A DNA stretch of 64,000 nt from Verrucosispora sioxanthis. Its GTDB lineage: Bacteria > Actinomycetota > Actinomycetes > Mycobacteriales > Micromonosporaceae. Under the pieces are notes generated by a model, which had not been told where the DNA came from, searched no databases, and saw only the letters and a program-made list of their open reading frames with translations. Below are positions 34,937 through 41,658 of this stretch, piece after piece. Location of the stretch: the NCBI RefSeq assembly GCF_010560025.1, contig NZ_SAIY01000005.1, positions 62,001-126,000 on the forward strand, written 5' to 3'. Position 1 is the stretch's first letter. Each line of letters opens with the position of its first letter. A program made the position numbers and the translations under genes.

Positions 34937-35770
34937 TCAGGTCCTGGTGAAGGTGCGGCGGGGTTGCCGGCGGGCGGGTTGGCCGCGGGTGATGCGGCGG
35001 GTGATGCCGGCGATGGCGGCCCAGCGGATGAGGGCTGCGGAGATGGCCGGGTGGCGCTCGTAGTCGCGGGCCAGGCGGCGGCAGGCGGTGAGCCAGGCCA
35101 GAGTCCGCTCGACCACCCACCGACGTGGGTGGACGGCGAAACCGCGCTGCTCAGCGGGTTTACGGACGATCTCCAGGGTGGTGCGCAAGGTGTCGCGAGT
35201 CCAGTCGACCAGGCGGCCGGCGAAGCCCTGGTCGGCGTAGACATGCCGGATCGGGCTGATCATGTAGGCGCCCAGCAGGGCGGTCTTGGCACCGTCGCGG
35301 TCCTGCCAACTCGCGGCGAGGACGGTGACGGCGACCAGCAGTCCCAGGGTGTCGGTGACGATGAACCGCTTGCGGCCGTTGACCTTCTTCCCGGCGTCGT
35401 AGCCCCGACTGTCCCGACCCACGGTATCCGCGCCCTTCACCGTCTGCGAGTCGATGATCCCCGCCGACGGGTCCGGCTGACGGCCTTGCTGCACCCGCGC
35501 CTTGACCCGCAGCGTGGTCAGGAGCTTCTCGGTGACGCCGGCTTCTTCCCACCGGGTGAAGTACCAGTACACCGTCTGCCACGGCGGCAGATCCGCCGGC
35601 AGATAGCGCCACGGACACCCCGACCGCACCACGTACAAGATCGCGTTCACGATCTCCCGACGCGGATGCTTCTCCCTGCGGCCGTCCGTGCTCGGCTCGG
35701 GCAACAACGGCTCGATCAGCGCCCACTGGGCGTCAGTCAGGTCCGAGGGGTAACCACGACGTGCAACCAC
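34937..35770 (-). CDS. IS5-family transposase, copy 1
   Basis: This 277-residue DDE transposase begins at a GTG (VVARRGYPSDLTDAQWALIE), as is usual for the subgroup. It has the catalytic Asp in IIDSQTVKG, the second Asp in VYADQGFAG and the Glu in RWVVERTLAWL. The frame is complete, so the element may be functional. An upstream in-frame start at 35824 would extend into the terminal repeat region. Confidence 0.88.
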   Translation of the reverse strand: MVARRGYPSDLTDAQWALIEPLLPEPSTDGRREKHPRREIVNAILYVVRSGCPWRYLPADLPPWQTVYWYFTRWEEAGVTEKLLTTLRVKARVQQGRQPDPSAGIIDSQTVKGADTVGRDSRGYDAGKKVNGRKRFIVTDTLGLLVAVTVLAASWQDRDGAKTALLGAYMISPIRHVYADQGFAGRLVDWTRDTLRTTLEIVRKPAEQRGFAVHPRRWVVERTLAWLTACRRLARDYERHPAISAALIRWAAIAGITRRITRGQPARRQPRRTFTRT

Positions 35771-35828
35771 CGCGCCACCCTGCCCGCCCCGGCAACAGAT
35801 GTCACGCCGCCACACCGTCCACAACAGA

Positions 35829-35845
35829 CCTTCTCAAACACGCTC
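35829..35845. repeat. Right terminal repeat of IS5 copy 1
   Basis: Reverse complement of the left repeat, followed by the TGA duplication. Confidence 0.8.
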
Positions 35846-35869
35846 TGAGCGGGCCTTCTCCAATGGCAA

Positions 35870-36145
35870 ATGATCGAGCGACTGGTCGCCATTGGAGGCG
35901 GCCCGCGGCGTGTGGGACGAGCTACTCGCAGAGCGAGATGCGGTTGTTATCTGTGGCGGGGCATCGGTGTGATGCAGGGCGTCGCGGCCGGGGTCCGCGC
36001 CAAAGACGGGCTGGTAATCGGGTGCGGCCCAACGAGGCCGAACATTTGCGCCCTGGTCTTCCTTTTCAACGGCGCGGGCAGGCCGTCGAACGGCTGGTCA
36101 CCGCGAACGTTGTCCGCGTTGCCGGCAACTCTAAGCGGCGATTGA
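35870..36145 (+). pseudogene. Decayed SLOG (TIGR00725/LOG-like) gene remnant
   Basis: Two frames together read RLVAIGGGP, then WDELLAERDAVVICGGAS, then (after a shift near 35,965) GVMQGVAAGVRAKDGLVIGC. This is the order of the nucleotide-binding loop of SLOG/LOG-like proteins (GGG, LAER..VVCGG, GVMEA..G). The gene is shortened and frameshifted and is not expected to make a working protein. The stretch 35858-35897 also forms a 10-bp hairpin (CTCCAATGGC with GCCATTGGAG). Confidence 0.5.
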
Positions 36146-36193
36146 CCGCCCGCGCTCATGGCCGCACGAGCGCGGCGGCCTGATGTACGGCCG

Positions 36194-36451
36194 TTACCGC
36201 TTCTGCGCTCGGTGCTTCCGGAGCAGCGCCGTGATCTCGGCGTAGTCACGGGCACCGTTCAGCTCGTTGAGCAACTCGTCTGGGCAGAGCTCATAAAGGT
36301 CGCCCCACCACCGACAGGCCCGGTTGTCCCAGATTCGGTAGCCGCCCTCAACGCCCCTCGCCACATACCTTCGCCTCGCCATCGGCAGCAAGGTAGCAAT
36401 GTCGTCAGCCGACTGCATGCGGTTTGCGGCTGTCCAGTTCGCCACGCTCAT
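36194..36451 (-). CDS. Small conserved-looking hypothetical protein
   Basis: The 85-residue product contains RRYVARGVEGGYRIWDNRAC and WWGDLYELCPDELLNELNG and ends AEITALLRKHRAQKR. It is rich in Trp, Asp and Arg, has no signal peptide or membrane span, and its internal pattern looks like a real soluble protein rather than an antisense frame. I do not recognise the family. It lies between a decayed gene and a MarR regulator; its flanks are probably remnant sequence. Confidence 0.55.
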   Translation of the reverse strand: MSVANWTAANRMQSADDIATLLPMARRRYVARGVEGGYRIWDNRACRWWGDLYELCPDELLNELNGARDYAEITALLRKHRAQKR

Positions 36452-36764
36452 CTCTCGCGTCCGGCGTCAGGCTCGGTGAGGGTCGCTGATCCTCGCCGAC
36501 CGCCCGCTGACCGCATTTTTCCAGATCGTGGGCAATCGCCTGCGGTCCCTACTGCCGCCGCGACAAGCCCCCTCCGGTCACGGAGCCGGACACCCGCCAC
36601 CGTGTGTGCCCTGGGGAACACAACCCGACAGTATGATCTTGGCGTCCGGATTTGCTAGCGGGGCGTCGCGGGCCGCAGCTGCGAGGCCGATAAGTCAGCG
36701 GACGGCTCGTATCGATGAGCGGAAGCGCTGAGCCCGTCCCCAGCGGCCGCTGGTGCGCGGTGCA
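36452..36764. other. Gene-free stretch between small gene and MarR gene
   Basis: About 310 bases with no supported gene. It includes a slightly AT-richer spot (CATTTTTCC near 36,515), which could be promoter sequence for the small reverse gene, but nothing firm can be stated. Confidence 0.5.
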
Positions 36765-37277
36765 TCAGTTCGGCGTCTCACTGCGCTCATCGACTCGGGC
36801 GAGCACGCGTTCGAGCGAGTCCAGGAGTGTGCGTAGGGTGGGTGGATCGAGGTCGCTGAACCAGGCGGTGACCGCTTCGACGTCGCTGGTGTCGCGGGAT
36901 GCCCAGTAGGCGCGGCTGCGCCGGGTCGCGACGAGGCGGGTGACCCGCGCGTCGTGCCGGTCGGCGCGCAGCTCAATGAGTCCTTTCCGCTCCAGGGCGT
37001 TGGCGAGCTGCTTGAGGTTTTGTCGGGTGCAGGTCAGCGCGCTGGCGGCCTCGGACAGCGACGGCGCCCCGGCCGTCTCGACGACCGTGATCAGTGCCGC
37101 CTGCTGGGTGGTGAGGCCATCCTCGCGTAGCCGCTGGTCCATCGCCGCCCGGAGCCGCGCGGCGAGGTGCAAAGTCGTGCGGAACGCCTGCACCGCCAGC
37201 AGTGACTGCTCGGAGAGATCCTCGGCCTGGTCGGGCCGCAGGCGTAGCGGATTGGGAGGATCGCTCGTCGTTGACAT
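36765..37277 (-). CDS. MarR-family transcriptional regulator
   Basis: This 170-residue protein has the MarR winged helix: LREDGLTTQQAALITVVETA, SLSEAASALTCTRQNLKQLA (recognition helix) and ALERKGLIELRADRHDARVT (wing). It probably binds as a dimer and responds to a small aromatic ligand or oxidant. The ATG at 37277 is chosen; a TTG two codons upstream overlaps the operator-like palindrome just ahead of it. It is followed by an IS element upstream, so any divergent target gene may have been lost. Confidence 0.85.
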   Translation of the reverse strand: MSTTSDPPNPLRLRPDQAEDLSEQSLLAVQAFRTTLHLAARLRAAMDQRLREDGLTTQQAALITVVETAGAPSLSEAASALTCTRQNLKQLANALERKGLIELRADRHDARVTRLVATRRSRAYWASRDTSDVEAVTAWFSDLDPPTLRTLLDSLERVLARVDERSETPN

Positions 37278-37278
37278 A

Positions 37279-37292
37279 GGCAATATATTACC
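37279..37292. promoter_or_regulatory. Putative MarR autoregulatory palindrome
   Basis: GGCAATATATTACC is a near-perfect AT-rich palindrome immediately ahead of the MarR start codon, in an otherwise GC-rich context, as expected for a self-repressing MarR operator. Confidence 0.55.
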
Positions 37293-37333
37293 TTATTTTC
37301 GAGCGGGAACTCGGGACGCTAGGCCCTGTTTCA

Positions 37334-37349
37334 GAGGGCGGTTCGGAGT
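37334..37349. repeat. Left terminal repeat of IS5 copy 2
   Basis: GAGGGCGGTTCGGAGT, preceded by the TCA duplication. Confidence 0.75.
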
Positions 37350-37350
37350 G

Positions 37351-37758
37351 TTAGGTCCGTTTCTGGCTGAGGGTGAATACTCCGGGTTCGTCTTCGGTGA
37401 GGACGTGGCGGTTGACCATGCGTTTCAGCTTGGCGCGGGTGCCTTCGACGTTCTTCGGTGAGGGTTCGACGCCGAGGGCGAGGCAGATGCCTTTGGCGCG
37501 CATGCCGGCGGGCGCGGTGCCAAGGATGTGCAGGATCTGCTGGTAGGGCCCGCTGGCGATCGTCGGGTCGTCGGCGGTGAACTCGTCGGCGGCGAGAGTG
37601 CGCAGGGTGGTGCGGGTGGTCGCGAGGTCGGCCAGTTCGCCGTCGAGGCGGGCGAGTTCGCCGGTCAGTGCGGTGATCTGCTCGCGGAGCCGGTCGGCGC
37701 GTTGGCGTGCGGTGGTCTCCCGGTCGGTGATCAGGTCGAGGACGGTGGGAAGGTTCAC
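37351..37758 (-). CDS. Accessory coiled-coil/winged-helix protein of the IS5 element
   Basis: This 135-residue protein starts at a GTG that overlaps the transposase stop by four bases. The N-terminal half is a heptad-like coiled coil (ARQRADRLREQITALTGELA and onwards), and the C-terminal half resembles a small winged helix (AGMRAKGICLALGVEPSPKN, ending MVNRHVLTEDEPGVFTLSQ). The coupling within the IS suggests a DNA-binding or regulatory partner of the transposase. It is not a known standard component of IS5 elements as far as I can tell. Confidence 0.65.
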   Translation of the reverse strand: MNLPTVLDLITDRETTARQRADRLREQITALTGELARLDGELADLATTRTTLRTLAADEFTADDPTIASGPYQQILHILGTAPAGMRAKGICLALGVEPSPKNVEGTRAKLKRMVNRHVLTEDEPGVFTLSQKRT

Positions 37759-38591
37759 CGGTGCCGCCAGGAGGGTGTGCTGGTCCCGGTCAGCCGCCGC
37801 ACGATGTTCGCCGTCGACGCCCACAGGGTTCGTGACACCGAGGACTCTGGGCGGCTCTCGTACTCGCGCACGAGGCGGCGGTGCAGCATCAGCGTGCCGT
37901 TGACCTGCTCGACGATCCACCGCTTACGGATCGGCACGAACCCGGGCCGGGTGTCGGAGCGTTTGACGACCTCGACGTCGACCCCGAGGACGGCGCCGTG
38001 CAGGGCGAGGTCCTGTTTGAACCCGGCGTCGACCCAGGCGCGGCTCACCGTCGGGGTGTGTGCGACGACTTTGTCGAGCAGCCGGATGCCGATGGTGTTG
38101 TCGGTGACCGACGCCGCGGTGACCACGACCGCGATGACCAGCCCCAACGCGTCCACTGCCAGGCCCCGCTTACGCCCGGACACCTTCTTGGCCGCGTCCT
38201 TGCCGGTCGTCGCGGCCGGAATGTGGTTCGCCGCCCTGATCGACTGGGTGTCCAACACGACCGCGCTCGGATCCTCCCGACGACCGACTTTTTCCCTGGC
38301 CTGGCAGCGCAGCAGATCGTGGATCACCTGGTCAGTGCCGTCGTCACGCCACAGGGCGAAGTAGTAGTAGGTGGCCGACTTCGGCGGCAGGTCGTGCGGC
38401 AGGTACGCCCACTGACAACCGGTCCGATTCTGGTAGAAGATCGCGTTCACGATCTCCCGCAGGTCGTAGTCACCCTCACGACCAGACACCGACACCGCGA
38501 CCCGCTTGGCCTTCCACGCCTGCAGAAACGGTCCAATCAGCTCCCACTGCTCGTCGCTGACGTCACTGGGATACGGTTTTCGATCACCCAT
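37755..38591 (-). CDS. IS5-family transposase, copy 2
   Basis: This 278-residue transposase begins MGDRKPYPSDVSDEQWELIG. It has the catalytic Asp in VVLDTQSIRA, the second Asp in AWVDAGFKQ and the Glu in RWIVEQVNGTL. The frame is uninterrupted from start to stop, so it is probably functional. It is followed without gap by the accessory gene. Confidence 0.88.
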   Translation of the reverse strand: MGDRKPYPSDVSDEQWELIGPFLQAWKAKRVAVSVSGREGDYDLREIVNAIFYQNRTGCQWAYLPHDLPPKSATYYYFALWRDDGTDQVIHDLLRCQAREKVGRREDPSAVVLDTQSIRAANHIPAATTGKDAAKKVSGRKRGLAVDALGLVIAVVVTAASVTDNTIGIRLLDKVVAHTPTVSRAWVDAGFKQDLALHGAVLGVDVEVVKRSDTRPGFVPIRKRWIVEQVNGTLMLHRRLVREYESRPESSVSRTLWASTANIVRRLTGTSTPSWRHR

Positions 38592-38725
38592 GACCGGGCT
38601 AACGCCGCAGCCGCCTCACAGTCACGACCAAGACTCACATCCCATAGATCGACCTGGTGCTGTAACAACAGCGAACCCGCCGGAAGGCCGCCAACCGGAC
38701 GCAATGCATTAGACCAGATCAAGTT

Positions 38726-38741
38726 ACTGCGGACCGCCCTC
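38726..38741. repeat. Right terminal repeat of IS5 copy 2
   Basis: Mirror of 37334-37349 with two mismatches; followed by the TCA duplication. Confidence 0.75.
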
Positions 38742-38744
38742 TCA

Positions 38745-39149
38745 GGCATGTTCGCTCCCTCTGATCGTCCCCGGACCCGATCTCCGGCTCTGCGTACGCT
38801 ACGAACGGGATCCGCCAGATCCGACACTCTCCGGCTTGATTCCTGCCAACCAATCAACCGTCGCCCTCAGATCGGCCGGACCAGAACCGCACGCCGGCAC
38901 GCACCGTGACGCCCGGACCGTATTACAGTCCCCGGCGGCCGGGACCGCCTCCACCGCGAGCGGCGGCGTCCGATGGGACGGTTGGCACCTCTTTCGCAGA
39001 TGCTTCGTCGCGGGCCCTGGTGTCTCAAAACGTGGGTAGCCTGCCTCGACAGGGATGTCGAGAACTTCCGACATCAGAAGTCCCTGTCCCGAAATGGTGA
39101 CGTCGAACCGTTGACGTCGGCAAGCTGCTCGCCGAACGAAGGAGACTCT
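38745..39149. other. Gene-free region between the IS element and the VOC gene
   Basis: About 400 bases without a supported gene. It should contain the promoter of the VOC and deacetylase genes; GAAGGAGA just before 39150 is a clear ribosome site. No terminator or repeat was identified. Confidence 0.55.
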
Positions 39150-39584
39150 GTGTACGACCCGGCCCGCGGCTTCCCTCACGTGGTCGTCGAACTCGCCTAC
39201 ACGGACCCCGATCGTGCTGTCGACTGGCTGGTACGGGTCTTCGGGTTCCGGCTGCTGCTCCGGCAGCCGGCCATCGGGACCATCCGACACGCCGATCTGG
39301 ACACCGGCGGTGGGATCGTCATGGTCCGGCGTACCGGCGAGCTCTACACGGTCACCTGCACCGGCGGGCACACCTGCAAGCAGATCATCGTCTGGGTCTC
39401 CGACGTCGACGAGCACTTCATGCGCTCCACGGCGGCAGGTGCCGACATCGTGCAGCCCCTGCAGGACAAGCCGTGGGGACTGCGCCAGTACCTGGTCCGT
39501 GACCTCGAAGGTCACTTGTGGGAGTTCACGAGACACCTCCGTGACGTACCGCCACGCGAGTGGGGTGCGGTAGCTATGACCTAG
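39150..39584 (+). CDS. VOC-fold protein, possible depsipeptide-binding resistance protein
   Basis: This 144-residue single-domain VOC protein runs from FPHVVVELAYTDPDRAVDWL to RDLEGHLWEFTRH. The GTG start at 39150 is fixed by a strong GAAGGAGA ribosome site. VOC proteins often sequester drugs. In the thiocoraline cluster the VOC protein TioX binds the product, and the present protein sits at the edge of a related NRPS cluster. A sequestration role is therefore likely but rests on context. Metal ligands are not obviously all conserved. Confidence 0.75.
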   Translation: MYDPARGFPHVVVELAYTDPDRAVDWLVRVFGFRLLLRQPAIGTIRHADLDTGGGIVMVRRTGELYTVTCTGGHTCKQIIVWVSDVDEHFMRSTAAGADIVQPLQDKPWGLRQYLVRDLEGHLWEFTRHLRDVPPREWGAVAMT

Positions 39585-39726
39585 CCGTTCTCCGCGCAGC
39601 GCATAGCGCGGGCACCACACGTCGGCTTCTTCGGCTTCCGGTTCGAGCGGAGTGCGTCGCAGCGCGTGGCCGCACGCGCTGTCGTCGCGACCGTGCTCAG
39701 CCGCCGCGACCAAAAGGGATCACATC

Positions 39727-40530
39727 ATGCTCTCCTCGCACACGGTCATCGTCCTGCACGCTCACCCGGACGACGAGGCAATCTTCACCGGGCTGACCAT
39801 GCGTCGCCTGGCCGACGCTGGCGCCCGCGTGATCCTCGTCATGGCCACCGATGGTGCCGCCGGTGTTCCACACGTGCCGTTGTCACGCGGTGAGAGTTTG
39901 CGCAGCCGCCGTCTCGCCGAACTCGAACGTGCCTGTGACCTGCTCGGCGTAGCCAGATTGGAGGTGCTGGGCTACGCCGATTCCGGTGCGCACGGCGGCC
40001 CGTACCGGGCCGGCACCCTCGGCGCGGCGTCCGCCACGAGGGTCGCCCGACAGGTGGCCCGGATCGCCAGCCGTGAGGGTGCGACCACGCTGGTTCACTA
40101 TGATCCCGGCGGCATCTACCGGCACGTGGACCACGTTCAGGTGCACCGGGTGGGCGCTCTGGTCACCCGCAGCCTTCAGCTGGCGGGATACCAGGCCACC
40201 GTGGATGCCTCAGCTCTTCGCGCGGGGCCACGTCACGTGTTGCAGCGTGCTGCCGGCGACTTGACGGACATGGGGGTGCCGGCGTCCCGGATCTCGCTCG
40301 CTGTCGACGCGGAAGGTGCCGACCTGCTCGCGAAGATGGCCGCGATGGCCACGCACGCCAGCCAGGTCGGGGCGGCAGACCTCGACCCCTCATGCTTCGC
40401 CGCAGCCTACGGCCGGGAATGGTTCGTCCGCGAGGGCCGCCTCGGCGCGCTGGACGCGCTCCTCGCTGCTTCCGCCGGACCGGCGGAAGCCACGCACCGC
40501 AACCTTCAGCTCGACGGTACGGCGATTTGA
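39727..40530 (+). CDS. PIG-L/LmbE-family deacetylase
   Basis: This 267-residue protein has the zinc-site motif HAHPDDEAI near the start and the second zinc ligand region YRHVDHVQVH. The family removes acetyl groups from N-acetylglucosaminyl compounds or acts as a mycothiol-conjugate amidase. In an actinomycete a role in mycothiol chemistry or tailoring of a conjugate is plausible. The ATG at 39727 matches the family start. It ends 20 bases before the convergent regulator gene. Confidence 0.85.
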   Translation: MLSSHTVIVLHAHPDDEAIFTGLTMRRLADAGARVILVMATDGAAGVPHVPLSRGESLRSRRLAELERACDLLGVARLEVLGYADSGAHGGPYRAGTLGAASATRVARQVARIASREGATTLVHYDPGGIYRHVDHVQVHRVGALVTRSLQLAGYQATVDASALRAGPRHVLQRAAGDLTDMGVPASRISLAVDAEGADLLAKMAAMATHASQVGAADLDPSCFAAAYGREWFVREGRLGALDALLAASAGPAEATHRNLQLDGTAI

Positions 40531-40549
40531 GCTGTTTCGGTGGGCATCA

Positions 40550-41086
40550 TCACATGCCGCTGGCGTTTCTGATGATGGCCTCGGCGGAGGCCGCATACGC
40601 CAACATGTAGCCCCGACCCCACACGGTCCGGATCGCCAGGTCGATCGGTAGGAGCCGGCGGCGCAGCCGCATGATGTGCAGGTCGAGCGAGTTTCTGTTC
40701 AGCGCGGGCGTCCGGATGGCGAGGCACTGCACGAACTCGATGCGGTACACGACTTCGCCGAAGCGTTCGATGAGCAGCCGCATCAGCTCCGCCTGGGTGT
40801 TGGAGATGACGATCGAGTGACGGCCGAAGGTCAACGTCCCGGTAGAGTCGATGGTCGGCAGCCGTCGGCTGTTGAAGCGTTGCTGTAGTGCCTTGACCCG
40901 TGCCTCCAGGTCGTTCCTGGACACCGGCGGCCGGACCCAGTCCTCGACCGGGTCATTGCTGATCGGCGGCTGCGCACCGCCCTCCACGACGAGCAGCCGC
41001 GGCACTCCCTCCTTCCGGCACCGGGTTCTCAGGTCCGCCTGAGCGGGCCAGCGGATGAAGACGACATCGGAGTTCCGACCGCCCAC
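40550..41086 (-). CDS. Winged-helix regulator with degenerate receiver-like N-terminus
   Basis: This 178-residue protein has an OmpR/PhoB-type C-terminal DNA-binding domain (GRHSIVISNTQAELMRLLIE, RNSLDLHIMRLRRRL, AIRTVWGRGYML). The ~80-residue N-terminus (SDVVFIRWPAQADLRTRCRK, then VPRLLVVEGGAQPP) looks like a shrunken receiver without a phosphorylatable Asp. Proteins of this layout regulate secondary-metabolite clusters. The GTG at 41086 is preferred because GGGGGA lies six bases upstream; a TTG at 41101 is possible. Confidence 0.75.
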   Translation of the reverse strand: MGGRNSDVVFIRWPAQADLRTRCRKEGVPRLLVVEGGAQPPISNDPVEDWVRPPVSRNDLEARVKALQQRFNSRRLPTIDSTGTLTFGRHSIVISNTQAELMRLLIERFGEVVYRIEFVQCLAIRTPALNRNSLDLHIMRLRRRLLPIDLAIRTVWGRGYMLAYAASAEAIIRNASGM

Positions 41087-41614
41087 AAGCAAATCCCCCA
41101 AAACATCTCGCGAAAGGCCCTGCCCCCGTCACCATCGGCGACGGGTCGCGGTCAACGGATCTGTCAGAGCGTCATGGGCACGGATCCGTGACGGCATCGC
41201 CCCGGCTGTGTGTCCATGACGACTTCGACCCCGAACGCGACGGGCCGGCTCGGCTCGGCCGGTGCTCGCACCTGCGCAGCCGCAACGCCAGTCGCCTCCA
41301 TCACCGCATCCCCCCGCAGGCGAGATATCCAATTACGAATCCCAATACTCAACGCGACCATGGGGTCACGCAACACGCATGCCACAAGGATGAAAGAACT
41401 TCGCCAGGGCCACGAAGAGCTGGGTTCGGTCAGGTACGGGGACAGCAGAAACACCTGTGCCGGGCTACCCGGATCGACCCGAACCGATCGCCGCGTCCTG
41501 GAGAACGGCCTGGTCAGGGCAGGGTGGAGCCTGAGGCGGCGGTCGGGTACCGCCATGGATGCCATCGCACGCGTGGGCCGAGGCCGACAGAGCGGGTGCT
41601 TGTACGAGCGGTGA
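41087..41614. other. Intergenic region between regulator and UvrA-like gene
   Basis: About 530 bases. Reading frames exist on both strands but none has a family pattern or a good ribosome site. An AT-rich patch (around 41,325-41,355) could be promoter DNA for the regulator. Confidence 0.5.
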
Positions 41615-41638
41615 CCGGCCGCCACGGCAGGCGGCCGG
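41615..41638 (-). terminator. Hairpin behind the UvrA-like gene
   Basis: CCGGCCGCC and GGCGGCCGG form a 9-bp stem with a 6-base loop, 20 bases beyond the stop of the reverse-strand UvrA-like gene. It has no T-run, as is common in this GC range. Confidence 0.55.
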
Positions 41639-41658
41639 AAACCGTGTCAGGCAGGCCG

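Larger units (their letters stand above)
34914..35845 (-). mobile_element. IS5-family insertion sequence (TNA target), copy 1
   Basis: This 932-bp element has 17-bp terminal inverted repeats (34914-34930 and 35829-35845, one mismatch) flanked by TGA on both sides (34911-34913 and 35846-35848). A TNA 3-bp duplication is typical of the IS1031-like subgroup of IS5. It carries one intact transposase and lies 50 bases behind the protease stop codon. Confidence 0.85.
37334..38741 (-). mobile_element. IS5-family insertion sequence (TNA target), copy 2, with accessory gene
   Basis: This 1,408-bp element has imperfect 16-bp terminal inverted repeats (37334-37349 and 38726-38741, 14 of 16 matching) and a TCA duplication on both sides (37331-37333 and 38742-38744). 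It encodes a transposase and a translationally coupled second protein. It is a different element from copy 1, sharing only the subgroup. Confidence 0.8.

Noticed and set aside
35858..35897. A 10-bp hairpin considered as the displaced terminator of the serine protease
   Set aside because: It overlaps the start of the decayed SLOG-like reading frame and has a 20-base loop, so it is more likely incidental; mentioned only inside that entry.
41164..41625. A 153-codon reverse frame upstream of the UvrA-like gene terminator
   Set aside because: Rich in Arg/Pro/Ser without a recognisable pattern and with no ribosome site; treated as non-coding.
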